NCBI RefSeq assembly: GCF_000155635.1
Contig: NZ_DS990556.1
Span: forward strand, 62,001 to 126,000
Length of the DNA stretch: 64,000 bases
Direction: 5' to 3'
From: Cyanobium sp. PCC 7001
GTDB taxonomy: Bacteria; Cyanobacteriota; Cyanobacteriia; PCC-6307; Cyanobiaceae
Shown here: positions 32,785 through 40,777 of the stretch, piece by piece
Layout: every line of letters starts with the position of its first letter
Position numbering within the stretch: position 1 is the first letter of the stretch
Notes under the pieces: generated by a model
The model's database searches: none
What the model was told of the DNA's origin: nothing
Seen by the model: only the letters and a program-made list of their open reading frames with translations
Made by a program: the position numbers and the translations under genes

Positions 32785-33960
32785 TCAGCCGAAGCCCTTG
32801 CCGGCGTCCCTGGCCACACAGGCCTGGAGCTGGCGGCGCAGCTGGGCGTGGTCGAGATCCTTGCCGATCAGCACGATCTGGTTCTTGCGCGCGGCGCTGG
32901 GCCAGTCGGAATCGTCGATCGAGAAGCGCTTGCCGGCCAGGTGGAACACATGCCGCCGCTCGCTCTCGTTGAACCAGAGGATGCCCTTGGCCCGGAAGAT
33001 GCCTGCGGGCAGCTGGTTGTCGAGAAAGTTCTGGAACTTGCGCAGGGCGAAGGGCCCTTCGCTCTCGAACGAGAGGGAGGTGAAACCCTCGATCGCGGCA
33101 TGGTCGGCAGCGGACCCGTGCTGGTGGTCATCCCCATGGGCATGGTCGTGCTCACAGTGGCCATGGTCGTGATCGCAGCCGCTGTGATCGGCATGGTCGT
33201 GACTGTGGTCGTGCCCGTGGTCATGGCTGTGGTCATGGCCGTGGTCATGGGCTGTGGATGCGGTCTGCTGGGCCACCACCCGGTCGCTTTCGAACAGGCC
33301 CACGCTCAGCAGCAGCGGCAGGGGCACCTCCCCCTTCACCGACCGCAGGATGCGGGCGTCGGTCTTGATCTGGCGCAGCTCGTCCTCCAGAGCGTCCAGC
33401 CGCTGGTCATCGACCAGATCGCACTTGTTCAGCAGGATCATGTCGCTGTACACCACCTGGGCCCGGGCCACCTCCCCGTCGAGAATCTCCGGGCCGAAGT
33501 TCTCGGCATCCACCAGGGTGATGATCGAGTCGAGCCGGGTGGTGTCCCGCAGGTCGCTGCCCAGGAAGGTCATGGCCACCGGCAGCGGATCGGCCAGGCC
33601 GGTGGTTTCCACCACCAGATAGTCGACCGGGTCGGGGCGATCGAGGATCCGGTAGACGGCATCCAGCAGCTCGCCGTTGATCGAGCAGCAGATGCAGCCG
33701 TTGCTGAGCTCCACCATGTCGTCGCCGGTGGCCACGACCAGATCGTTGTCGATGCCGATCTCGCCGAACTCATTCACCAGCACGGCGGTCTTGAGCCCCT
33801 GCTGATTGCAGAGGATGTGGTTGAGGAGTGTGGTCTTGCCGGCCCCGAGAAAGCCCGTGAGGATCGTCACCGGCAGGGGACTCGGCGGGCTCTCGGCAAC
33901 GGCGCCTGGGGCCGTGCCCGTTTGGGGGCTCTCCTGGGAGCTGGCGGTGGAAGAGGGCAT
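32785..33960 (-). CDS. CobW/COG0523 G3E GTPase with long His-rich tract
   Basis: 391 residues from the ATG at 33960. The P-loop is GFLGAGKTT (36-44), the metal motif NGCICC (87-92) gives Cys89, Cys91 and Cys92, and NKCD is the guanine-specificity motif. Between the GTPase and the C-terminal CobW domain is a tract of alternating His-Asp-His-Gly (about 225-290) with two Cys, able to bind many Zn, Co or Ni ions. Next to a Zur-type regulator, a zinc chaperone (ZNG1/YciC-like) is the best reading. It is the last gene of the minus-strand metal block. Confidence 0.9.
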   Translation of the reverse strand: MPSSTASSQESPQTGTAPGAVAESPPSPLPVTILTGFLGAGKTTLLNHILCNQQGLKTAVLVNEFGEIGIDNDLVVATGDDMVELSNGCICCSINGELLDAVYRILDRPDPVDYLVVETTGLADPLPVAMTFLGSDLRDTTRLDSIITLVDAENFGPEILDGEVARAQVVYSDMILLNKCDLVDDQRLDALEDELRQIKTDARILRSVKGEVPLPLLLSVGLFESDRVVAQQTASTAHDHGHDHSHDHGHDHSHDHADHSGCDHDHGHCEHDHAHGDDHQHGSAADHAAIEGFTSLSFESEGPFALRKFQNFLDNQLPAGIFRAKGILWFNESERRHVFHLAGKRFSIDDSDWPSAARKNQIVLIGKDLDHAQLRRQLQACVARDAGKGFG

Positions 33961-33985
33961 GGATGGAGGGAAACTGCGGGGGCGT

Positions 33986-34447
33986 CTAGAGGCTGAATTC
34001 AGCGATGCCGCCACCGATCAGCACATCGCGGTAGGTGTTGTCGGAATTCTTCCAGCGCCCGAAGGCGTTGGGGTTGAAATAGAGATGGACGAACTTCTGG
34101 CTGGCTTCGAGGCTCGGCTCGGCCCGGCGGTATCCGGGTGTGCCGGCGGGCAGCCAGTTGCGGTATTTGGCCCGCTGACCGGAGGACCAACCGAAACGGC
34201 CGGTGCGGTTGTTGCGCTTGAGGCCGATCCAGAGTCCGCAGTCATCGGCGGCGATGGGCGAGAAGCGCTTGGTGAGGAAGCGGTTCTCCCTGCGGTTGTT
34301 CACCGTGGCGAGATCGCCCCCCAACCGACGGGCCCGCTTGCGGGCCTTCTTCCAGCTCAGGGGGCCTTCGAGCAGAACGTAAGCGCTGCGCTTGCGGGTG
34401 AACACCCGGAAGCCGCGACCGGTGAGCCGGTCAACAACCTCGCTCAT
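33986..34447 (-). CDS. C-type-lectin-like domain protein
   Basis: 153 residues. Residues 21-140 follow a C-type lectin fold: YVLLEGPLSWKKARKRARRLGGDLATVNNRRENRFL (strand 1, helix 1, helix 2), LWIGLKR (73-79, the WIGL motif), FGWSSGQRAKYRNWLPAGTPGYR and FVHLYFNPNAFGRWKNSDNT. The usual disulfide Cys are absent (one Cys at 70) and no signal peptide is visible, so it may act inside the cell. Calcium and sugar binding cannot be claimed. It lies 25 bases upstream of cobW and 53 bases after the Zur-like gene, on the same strand. Confidence 0.78.
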   Translation of the reverse strand: MSEVVDRLTGRGFRVFTRKRSAYVLLEGPLSWKKARKRARRLGGDLATVNNRRENRFLTKRFSPIAADDCGLWIGLKRNNRTGRFGWSSGQRAKYRNWLPAGTPGYRRAEPSLEASQKFVHLYFNPNAFGRWKNSDNTYRDVLIGGGIAEFSL

Positions 34448-34500
34448 GCTGCGACGCCCATGCTGCTGAGCCCGAAACCTACGACGACGCTCCCCTCAGG

Positions 34501-34920
34501 CTAGGAGCTGCGGGATGGAGAAAGCGGTGGAGAAGAGGCATAGCCCTGGCGCTGCTGGCAGGCCTGGCACAGACCGAAGAACTCCAGGGTGTGGAACAGG
34601 GGCAGGAATCCCCCGAGCTCGCCCTGGGGCAACGTCAGGCCGTGCACCGGGCAGCGGTCCAGGCGCTGGGTGTGGCCGCAGTCCACGCAGGTGAGGTGGT
34701 GATCGTCGCGCTCGGTGGGGGCGAACAGGGCCTCGCCGCTGGGCAGATGGCGGCAGCGCACCAGTCCCCACTGCTGCAGCTGGCGGTACACCGTGGCCAG
34801 CCCCATCGGCGTGGCGCCCGCCCGCAGCAGGGCGTGGAGATCCTGGCCCGACAGCTCCTCTCCGGCCTGGCGCAGCGCGTCCAGCAACCGGCTCTGCCTG
34901 GCATTGAGCTTCGGACCCAC
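34501..34920 (-). CDS. Fur-family regulator, Zur-like
   Basis: 139 residues. Winged-helix features are LNARQSRLLDALR and GLATVYRQLQQWGLVR. The sensory part has DDHHLTCVDCGHTQRLDRCPV (Cys78, Cys81) and LCQAC (Cys118, Cys121), the structural zinc site of Zur proteins. It is shorter and clearly different from the Fur at 10790. Its place between TIGR03943/DUF318 transport genes and a CobW GTPase points to zinc rather than iron or peroxide. PerR cannot be excluded on sequence alone. Confidence 0.85.
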   Translation of the reverse strand: MGPKLNARQSRLLDALRQAGEELSGQDLHALLRAGATPMGLATVYRQLQQWGLVRCRHLPSGEALFAPTERDDHHLTCVDCGHTQRLDRCPVHGLTLPQGELGGFLPLFHTLEFFGLCQACQQRQGYASSPPLSPSRSS

Positions 34921-34944
34921 GGACCTGCGATCAGTGGAGCCGTT

Positions 34945-36309
34945 CTAGCCCGCAGGCAGCCATTGCACCTGACTCACCGGCCTGGGCAGCGGGCGCAGTT
35001 CCAGGCTGGCCGCGTCGATCAGCACGGGCTGGGCCGGGGCCGGTGGGGCGTCGATCCCCCCGAGCGGGCGCAGGGCCGCCAGCAGCTGCTCGCTGCTCGG
35101 GTCGTACTGCAGTCCGGTTCCGGGCTCCAGTTCCCAGCCCTCGAGCCGGCGGCGGGCCAGCTCCGTGCCGCGGCGGTCCAGCACCAGGATGGAGAGCTCG
35201 GGTTCGCCTCGGCCCTCCACCAGCAGGGCCCAGACCCGCTCGCCGCCACGGCTGCAGGCACTGGCCACCACCGCCTGGCTGCCGAGCCACAGCTGCTGCG
35301 GGGCCCGGCCCGGCTCCACCAGCTCGAGGGAGCGGCGGAAATCCGGCCAGTGCCGCAGCAGCACCGCCCGGCCCGCCTGCGGGCAGAAGCTGCTCAGATC
35401 GCGGCTGCCGGGCAGGGTCTGGCGGCGGGGCGGGCGCGGCGGCAGGGTTTCGAGATGGAGTCCGTCGGTGTCCGGCACCACCACGGCGCCACCCCCCGGC
35501 AGCAGCAGCATCGGCCCGCTTGCCTGCCACGGGAGCGGCCTGCTGCGCCCCTGGGGCCGCCCATCTCCCCTGGGGCGCAACAGCAGGGCCGTGCTGCCAG
35601 CCTCCTCGAGGCTGCCGCTCTGCACCAGGAGCTCGCCGCGGCGGTTGCTGCTCAGATGGGCGAACGTCACGGCCGGGTCGCCCAGGGGCTGGGGCGGCTC
35701 CACCTGCAGGGTCACCAGGCCCTGGTCCTGGCTGGCCAGATTCCGCTGCCGCAGGGCGATGGTCCACAGCCGCAGCTGCCCCGAGGGGTCGCGGCTGGCG
35801 GCGGCCACGCCGGATCCATCGCCCAGGGGCACGGCCACGGGGATGGCGGGCCACACCGGGCTGATCGGTGTCCAGCGGCCATCGTGATCCCGGACCTGAA
35901 GCTGCTCTCCGCCGGGTTGGCTCACCACCGCCAGCAGCCGCGGCCGTGGATCCCACAGCCAGCGGCTGGCGGGCAGGGCCAGGCCCCGGCGATCCCTGCC
36001 CGACAGGTCGAGCTGCAGCGGCTGGCGCAGGGTCTGCCCTTCGGCGAGGCTGAGCAGCAGGCTGTCGCCGCTGCCGAGCCAGCGGTGCGCGAGCGGCGGA
36101 TCGAGGCGGCTGCCGCTCTGGAGGCTGGCCGGATCCATCGGCCGGCTGAAGCGCGCCTGCAGGGCGGCGGGCCCGGAACTGGCCGGCGCATTGCCGAGCC
36201 CCTCCAGCCTCGGTGGCAGCCGCAGCAGCAGTTGCTGCTGGATCACCGCCAGCACGGCCGGCACGGCCAGCGCCGCCAGCAGCGGCCGATGGGGTGGGGC
36301 GATCGGCAT
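34945..36309 (-). CDS. Exported Ig-like and propeller-type protein in the zinc block
   Basis: 454 residues. An N-terminal hydrophobic anchor (about 9-26) precedes a domain with FSRPMDPASLQSGSRLDPPL (about 45-110), typical of SbsA/Big_5 Ig-like modules. The rest is rich in repeated strand-turn-strand units with WTIALRQ, LLVQSGS, LSSFCPQAGRAVLLRHW and VWALLVEG, consistent with a beta propeller. Function unknown. Its ATG overlaps the TIGR03943 stop by 4 bases, so it belongs to the permease operon and may be an extracytoplasmic partner of it (inference). Confidence 0.75.
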   Translation of the reverse strand: MPIAPPHRPLLAALAVPAVLAVIQQQLLLRLPPRLEGLGNAPASSGPAALQARFSRPMDPASLQSGSRLDPPLAHRWLGSGDSLLLSLAEGQTLRQPLQLDLSGRDRRGLALPASRWLWDPRPRLLAVVSQPGGEQLQVRDHDGRWTPISPVWPAIPVAVPLGDGSGVAAASRDPSGQLRLWTIALRQRNLASQDQGLVTLQVEPPQPLGDPAVTFAHLSSNRRGELLVQSGSLEEAGSTALLLRPRGDGRPQGRSRPLPWQASGPMLLLPGGGAVVVPDTDGLHLETLPPRPPRRQTLPGSRDLSSFCPQAGRAVLLRHWPDFRRSLELVEPGRAPQQLWLGSQAVVASACSRGGERVWALLVEGRGEPELSILVLDRRGTELARRRLEGWELEPGTGLQYDPSSEQLLAALRPLGGIDAPPAPAQPVLIDAASLELRPLPRPVSQVQWLPAG

Positions 36310-36977
36310 CAGGGCTCCAGCGGCCGTTCCGGCCGCGGAATCGGGCGGATCTCTTCCGGCACCACCACCAGGCGGCCGGAGTCCACCGCCATGGTGCCCT
36401 TGATCGCCAGCCACTGGTCCGCCTGGGGCAGGGGCTCGCCGGCAGGCCAGCGCACCGGCAGCCCCACCGGGGTGGCATCGGCCAGGCAGCAGCGCACCAG
36501 CAGGCGGGCCAGCTGGGGCGCCTCGCCGGGCACCGGCAGCACGAAGCCGCTGATCCGGGCGGGATCGCCGGCGAACAGGGCCGGATCGGGCTGGCTGCGC
36601 AGCAGCCGCACCCAGTCGGTGAGGCTGCGCTGGGCCGGCGGCAGCACGAAGCTGAGCTCCGCCTCGGCCGTTTCATCGCTCGGTCGCTGACTGGCCAGAT
36701 CGGCGAAGGAGGGGTTGGGGGGGAGCAGCAGCAGCAATGCGGCCATGGCAGCGGTGAGCAGGTCGCGCCAGGCCGTGCCGCGTTCCGGCCGCTCGGTGGG
36801 GCCGGCCAACCGCAACAGGGCCAGGGCCAGCAGCAGCAGCCCCGCGCCCCACACCAGCGGATGGAAGGCTTCGCGCAGCAGGAGATCCAGGCGCCCGTCG
36901 GCGGCGCTGCGCAGCAGCACGGCGGCCCAGAGGGCCAGGGGCACGGCTTGCAGCAGTCGGCCCGCGAACCTCCCCAT
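36309..36977 (-). CDS. TIGR03943 family permease-associated protein
   Basis: 222 residues. Two or three N-terminal membrane helices (to about 90) are followed by an extracytoplasmic domain with ISGFVLPVPGEAPQLARLLVRCCLADATPVGLPVRW and DQWLAIKGTMAV, the TIGR03943/DUF1980 signature with a Cys pair. The family pairs with DUF318 permeases (YcgR/YcgQ of Bacillus), as here. A role in metal homeostasis fits the Zur and CobW neighbours. It overlaps both flanking genes by 4 bases. Confidence 0.87.
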   Translation of the reverse strand: MGRFAGRLLQAVPLALWAAVLLRSAADGRLDLLLREAFHPLVWGAGLLLLALALLRLAGPTERPERGTAWRDLLTAAMAALLLLLPPNPSFADLASQRPSDETAEAELSFVLPPAQRSLTDWVRLLRSQPDPALFAGDPARISGFVLPVPGEAPQLARLLVRCCLADATPVGLPVRWPAGEPLPQADQWLAIKGTMAVDSGRLVVVPEEIRPIPRPERPLEP

Positions 36978-37939
36978 CACAGCCTCCAGAGGTTGATCCA
37001 CTGCCCGATCAGCAGCACCAGCAGGCTGGCTCCGGCCGCCGTGAGCACCAGGCCCCGGGGCCGGAACAGCAGTCCGAGCAGGCCGACCAGCTTCAGGTCG
37101 ATCACCGGACCCAGCAGCAGAAAGGCCAGCAGCGCGCCGGGGGTGACCTGGGCGGCGAAGCCCAGGGCGAGGAAGGCATCCACGCTGGAGCACACCGACA
37201 CCACCAGGCTGAGCAGCATCAGCGCCAGGATCGACAGGGTGGGGGCGGCTCCCACCGCCAGCAGCCACTGGCGCGGCAGCAGGCTCTGCACCAGGGCGGC
37301 GATGGCGCAGCCCATCACCAGCAGCAGGGCCAGGTCGGTGAACTCCCGGCTGCCGTGCCGCAACACCGTGGCCCAGCTGGGCCGCTGCACGGGTTCCGGC
37401 GGCGCCATCGGGGCGGTGAGGCCCACCAGGCCGGTGCGCCGCTCCAGCAGGCTCACCTGGCTCAGGGGCTGGTTGATGCGCCGTTCCTCCAGCAGGTCGG
37501 CGCGGAACAGCTCCCCCTCCGGCAGCTGGCGCAGCACCAGGGCCAGTCCGAGGGCCAGCACCACTGCCCCGAGGGGGCGGGCCAGCAGCATCCAGGGCTG
37601 GTCGGGAAAGGCCGCCCAGGTGCTGGCCAGCACGATCGGGTTGAGCACCGGCGCGGCGAACAGAAATCCCAGGCCTGTGCCCACCGGTGCCCCCCCCACC
37701 AGCAAGCGCCGCGCCACCGGCACGTTGCCGCACTCGCAGGCCGGCAGGGCGAAGCCCAGGGCCGCTCCGGCCAGCGGGCCCCACACGGGGTGGGAGGGCA
37801 GTCGCCGCAGCCACCTCCCGCCGGGCGCGAAGCGCCGGGCCAGGGAGGCGATCGCCACCCCGATCAGCAGGAAGGGCAGCGCCTCCAGCAGCAACCCCTG
37901 GAACAGGGCCCAGGCGGTGGCCAGGCGGGTGAGGCTCAC
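36977..37939 (-). CDS. DUF318/UPF0718 permease
   Basis: 320 residues with about eight membrane helices. ALPACECGNVPVARRLLVGGAPVGTGLGFLFAAPVLNPIV and SVCSSVDAFLALGFAAQVTPGALLAFLLLGPVIDLK are the two diagnostic DUF318 blocks with conserved Cys pairs. Cys in the first block suggests metal or thiol chemistry. The GTG at 37939 overlaps the QueD-like stop by 4 bases and gives a normal family length. The partner TIGR03943 gene follows directly. Confidence 0.88.
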   Translation of the reverse strand: MSLTRLATAWALFQGLLLEALPFLLIGVAIASLARRFAPGGRWLRRLPSHPVWGPLAGAALGFALPACECGNVPVARRLLVGGAPVGTGLGFLFAAPVLNPIVLASTWAAFPDQPWMLLARPLGAVVLALGLALVLRQLPEGELFRADLLEERRINQPLSQVSLLERRTGLVGLTAPMAPPEPVQRPSWATVLRHGSREFTDLALLLVMGCAIAALVQSLLPRQWLLAVGAAPTLSILALMLLSLVVSVCSSVDAFLALGFAAQVTPGALLAFLLLGPVIDLKLVGLLGLLFRPRGLVLTAAGASLLVLLIGQWINLWRL

Positions 37940-38403
37940 GGCTGGAACCAGGAGGGCACGGCCTCGTAGCAGGCGGCATTGCGGCTGTTCTCCCGCGCCT
38001 CGGTCCTCCAGCAGCAGGTGCGGCCGCCGTCCCGCTCCAGCAGCAGCGCATTTGCCCACTCCCACACCAGGGCGGCACTGGCTTCCATGCCCACGTTCTC
38101 CATCACCCGCAGATCCAGGGCCCCGGCCGCATGCAGAGCCTGCCATTGCTCCAGCAGGGGATCGTCGGCATTGGCCAGGAAGGTGTGGTCGAACTGGGCG
38201 GCCAGCTGCGCCTCCAGGGGCCTGAGGCTGGAGAAATCCACCACGAAGCCGCAGGCATCGAGGCGATTGGCGGCGAACCAGAAGGTGAAGCCGCGGCTGT
38301 AGCCGTGCACGAAGCGGCAGTGCCCGGGATGGCGCCACTGCCGGTGGCAGCAGGGGTAGCCCCGGAAGGTCTTGCTGCAGCTGTGGGCCGCGGGAGACGG
38401 CAT
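37936..38403 (-). CDS. QueD-like 6-pyruvoyl-tetrahydropterin synthase family enzyme
   Basis: 155 residues. The segment CCHRQWRHPGHC (18-29) and FVHGYSRGFTFWFAA contain His ligands and the HG motif of PTPS/QueD proteins. The usual HGHN is HGYS here, the form of a distinct subfamily seen outside the standard queuosine operon. VDFSSLRPLEAQLAAQFDHTFL is the conserved second motif. It overlaps the DUF318 permease gene, so it is the head of the metal operon. Paralogues of zinc enzymes such as QueD2 are known companions of COG0523/Zur systems. It is divergent from hisIE with 29 bases between. Confidence 0.82.
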   Translation of the reverse strand: MPSPAAHSCSKTFRGYPCCHRQWRHPGHCRFVHGYSRGFTFWFAANRLDACGFVVDFSSLRPLEAQLAAQFDHTFLANADDPLLEQWQALHAAGALDLRVMENVGMEASAALVWEWANALLLERDGGRTCCWRTEARENSRNAACYEAVPSWFQP

Positions 38404-38432
38404 GGAGGAGGATTGCCGCAAGCGGCAGAGCG

Positions 38433-39158
38433 GTGGCCTTGGCAGCACCATTTCAGCGTGACCCACGGTCTGCCGAGGGGTCGACGGGCCCCTGGCCATC
38501 GGCCGACGCCCTGGCGCAGGTGCTGCGCTTCAACGCCGACGGCCTGATCCCCGCCGTGGCCCAGGACTGGCTGGATGGGGCCGTGCTGATGGTGGCCTGG
38601 ATGAACCGGGAGGCGCTGGAGCGCACCCTGGCCACCGGGGAGGTGCACTACTGGAGCCGCTCCCGTCAGGAGCTCTGGCACAAGGGCGCCACCAGCGGCC
38701 ACATCCAGCGGCTGCGGGGGCTCCGCTACGACTGCGATGCCGACGTGCTGCTGCTCAGCATCGAGCAGGCCGGCCAGGTTGCCTGCCACACCGGCGCCCG
38801 CAGCTGCTTCTACGAGCAGGGCCCGCTGCCCACCGAGGGCGGTGCCGCCGCCCCGCCGCCGCCGGCGGATGTGTGCACCGAGCTGATGCGGGTGATCGAG
38901 GGTCGCCGCGACCGTCCCGAGCCCGGGAGCTACACCAACAAGCTGCTGGAGGGCGGCGCCAACCGCATCCTCAAGAAGATCGGCGAGGAGAGCGCCGAGT
39001 TCGTGATGGCCTGCAAGGACGACCAGGCCGACGCCATCGCCGGAGAGGCGGCCGACCTGGTGTTCCACCTGCAGGTGGCCCTGGCCCACCACGGCGTGAG
39101 CTGGCGCCAGGTGCAGCAGGTGCTGGCGGCGCGGCGTGGGGCCCCGCGAAGGCCCTGA
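38433..39158 (+). CDS. hisIE: Bifunctional phosphoribosyl-AMP cyclohydrolase/phosphoribosyl-ATP pyrophosphatase
   Basis: 241 residues, histidine biosynthesis steps 2 and 3. The HisI half (about 30-130) has VLMVAWMNREALERTL, HYWSRSRQELWHKG, DCDADVLLL (metal Asp/Cys) and CHTGARSCFY. The HisE half (about 145-235) has SYTNKLLEGGANRILKKIGEESAEFVMACK with the Glu cluster of the pyrophosphatase. A GTG at 38433 is the likely start. HisI needs zinc, which is suggestive beside the divergent metal operon but hisIE here looks like the housekeeping copy. Confidence 0.95.
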   Translation: MALAAPFQRDPRSAEGSTGPWPSADALAQVLRFNADGLIPAVAQDWLDGAVLMVAWMNREALERTLATGEVHYWSRSRQELWHKGATSGHIQRLRGLRYDCDADVLLLSIEQAGQVACHTGARSCFYEQGPLPTEGGAAAPPPPADVCTELMRVIEGRRDRPEPGSYTNKLLEGGANRILKKIGEESAEFVMACKDDQADAIAGEAADLVFHLQVALAHHGVSWRQVQQVLAARRGAPRRP

Positions 39159-39213
39159 CCAGCAGGCGGCGGAGTGATCCCGATCACACGCCCGGGGCGC
39201 GACGATCACTGGC

Positions 39214-40029
39214 TCATCGGTCGGAGCCTGAGTCCATCCGCCAGGGGCGCCCCTCCCCGCCGCCGGGTCGTTTCTGCTCCTGCGCAGGCTCCGGCGGGCG
39301 TACCGCGCCTGAACCTGCGCCCAGAGCCGGTTGCTGCTGCAGCCACAGCAGGGTGGCGCGATCCCGGGCGCTGAGCACCAGCACGGGCTGGGCCCCGGGC
39401 ACGGCGGCCATCGCGTCGGTGGCCACATCGCTGTGGCCCCACAGGCCAAAGGCATGGCCGAGTTCATGCAGTGCCGTGGCCTGGGTGGCTTCCAGCCGTT
39501 GGGCCGGACTGATGCTCACCAGAACCCGCGGCTCCAGGGCCCAGCGCTCGTCGCGCTGAACCTTCCACAGCTCCAGTTCGGCGCGGCCATGGCTGGCACG
39601 GCCACCCCGCAACGGCGGCCGGCGGCGCAGCACCTGCACCTGGGCGCGCTGCGGGTCGTCCACCACGACGATCGGCAGCAGGCTGCTCCATTCGTTCAGG
39701 GCCGCATCCACCGCCTGGCGCCAGCGTCTGTCCCAGCGGGCAGCTGGGCCGTCACTGGCGCCCGGTTCGATCCACACGCACCAGATGTCGCGGCGCGGCC
39801 AGCCGAGATGGGTCGGGCGGATCCGGTGGCGGTAGTCGCTGGCCTGGACGGCCGCTGGAGCCCCAGGGCGGGAACCCGGCTCGGGCGGAGGCACCGGCAG
39901 GCTCTGCTGCAACCGCGGGCAGGCTTGAGCGGCCCGGGCCTGCTGCGGGGCTGCGACAGCCGCAAGCAAGAAGGCCGGAAGCACCAAGCCCGTGAGGCCC
40001 AGCAGCGGAGACAGCCGGCGAAGCAGCAT
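39214..40029 (-). CDS. Exported matrixin-type (M10-like) metalloprotease
   Basis: 271 residues with a signal peptide ending ARAAQ. The zinc motif HELGHAFGLWGHS (188-200) is the complete HExxHxxGxxH of metzincins. An upstream AVDAALNEWSSLLPIVVVDDP gives the typical helix before the beta sheet. The C-terminal tail after about 235 is Pro/Gly/Arg-rich and disordered. It is predicted to act in the periplasm or outside; substrate unknown. There are no propeptide Cys-switch residues, so latency would be controlled differently from animal MMPs. Confidence 0.85.
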   Translation of the reverse strand: MLLRRLSPLLGLTGLVLPAFLLAAVAAPQQARAAQACPRLQQSLPVPPPEPGSRPGAPAAVQASDYRHRIRPTHLGWPRRDIWCVWIEPGASDGPAARWDRRWRQAVDAALNEWSSLLPIVVVDDPQRAQVQVLRRRPPLRGGRASHGRAELELWKVQRDERWALEPRVLVSISPAQRLEATQATALHELGHAFGLWGHSDVATDAMAAVPGAQPVLVLSARDRATLLWLQQQPALGAGSGAVRPPEPAQEQKRPGGGEGRPWRMDSGSDR

Positions 40030-40089
40030 CGGCGGGGTGTCAGGAAGGTGAAGGGGAGCGAAACGCCCATCCCTGCATGCAGGACAAGC

Positions 40090-40596
40090 TCAGCCGGCGG
40101 CTGGCAGCCCCACCCCCCTCGCCATCAGGGTGGCCAGCAGCGGAATCAGGGCGAACCCGGCCAGCTCGATGTTCAGAATCCAGCCGAGGCGAACGGCCAG
40201 GGCCTCGCTCACCTGGGGCAGCTCGCCCTTGCGCAGGGGGATGGCCCAGAGGATGTAGGTGATCGTGGGGTACAGCGACAGGGCACCCACCGAGAGGTAG
40301 AGGCCCACCTTCCACCAGAACAGCGGATTTTCGGTGTAGAAGCTGCTTCCCTGGCCGTACACCAGCACCCGCAGGATGCCGCTGCCCAGCAGGGCAAGGG
40401 CGGCGAGGCCGTACACGATGTCCGTGATCACCATCAAGGTGGCGTTCTGCCGGCTGGGGTTGGGCGCGATCAGCCGGCGCTCGAGCACCAGGGCGCCGAA
40501 GCACACCATGAAGCTGAGGTAGTGCACATAGGCCACCCCGGCTCTGGGCAGGACACCGTCAGGCAGGTCGAAGGGAAGTGCGGCCAGCAGTGCCAT
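40090..40596 (-). CDS. DUF2214 membrane protein
   Basis: 168 residues with four predicted membrane helices. It matches the DUF2214 pattern: VAYVHYLSFMVCFGALVLERRLI, ITDIVYGLAALALLGSGILRVLVYGQGSSFYTENPLFWWKVGLYL and LSLYPTITYILW. The arrangement of conserved His, Arg, Glu and Lys resembles heme- or quinone-associated small membrane proteins, but no function is established. It is upstream of the matrixin gene on the same strand, 60 bases apart, and divergent from the sigma factor gene. Confidence 0.87.
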   Translation of the reverse strand: MALLAALPFDLPDGVLPRAGVAYVHYLSFMVCFGALVLERRLIAPNPSRQNATLMVITDIVYGLAALALLGSGILRVLVYGQGSSFYTENPLFWWKVGLYLSVGALSLYPTITYILWAIPLRKGELPQVSEALAVRLGWILNIELAGFALIPLLATLMARGVGLPAAG

Positions 40597-40777
40597 CCCA
40601 GGGTTGTGAACAGCGTGGGATGTTAGCGGTTGCTTCCGATCTGCGTTGGTGCGCGTGGCCGTGTGATGCTGAAGTGTTGCTGAAATTCAGCACTAGATCG
40701 GAAAGTTGGAAGCTTTTCCGCTGGTTTCTTGTTTGGCCTGAAAAGTCCGTAGCTTCATTTCATTGGGTACGGAAACC
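40597..40777. promoter_or_regulatory. AT-rich promoter region between DUF2214 and the sigma factor
   Basis: This 181-base gap has much lower GC than its surroundings, with TGTTGCTGAAATTCAGCACTA (CTGAA/TTCAG inverted repeat near 40680-40692) and TTTTCCGCTGGTTTCTTG. It must hold divergent promoters. Specific boxes cannot be assigned with confidence. Confidence 0.5.

Noticed and set aside
38433-39158. hisIE as a zinc-regulated HisI2 paralogue
   Set aside because: It is a full bifunctional enzyme on the opposite strand; nothing shows it is a second copy.
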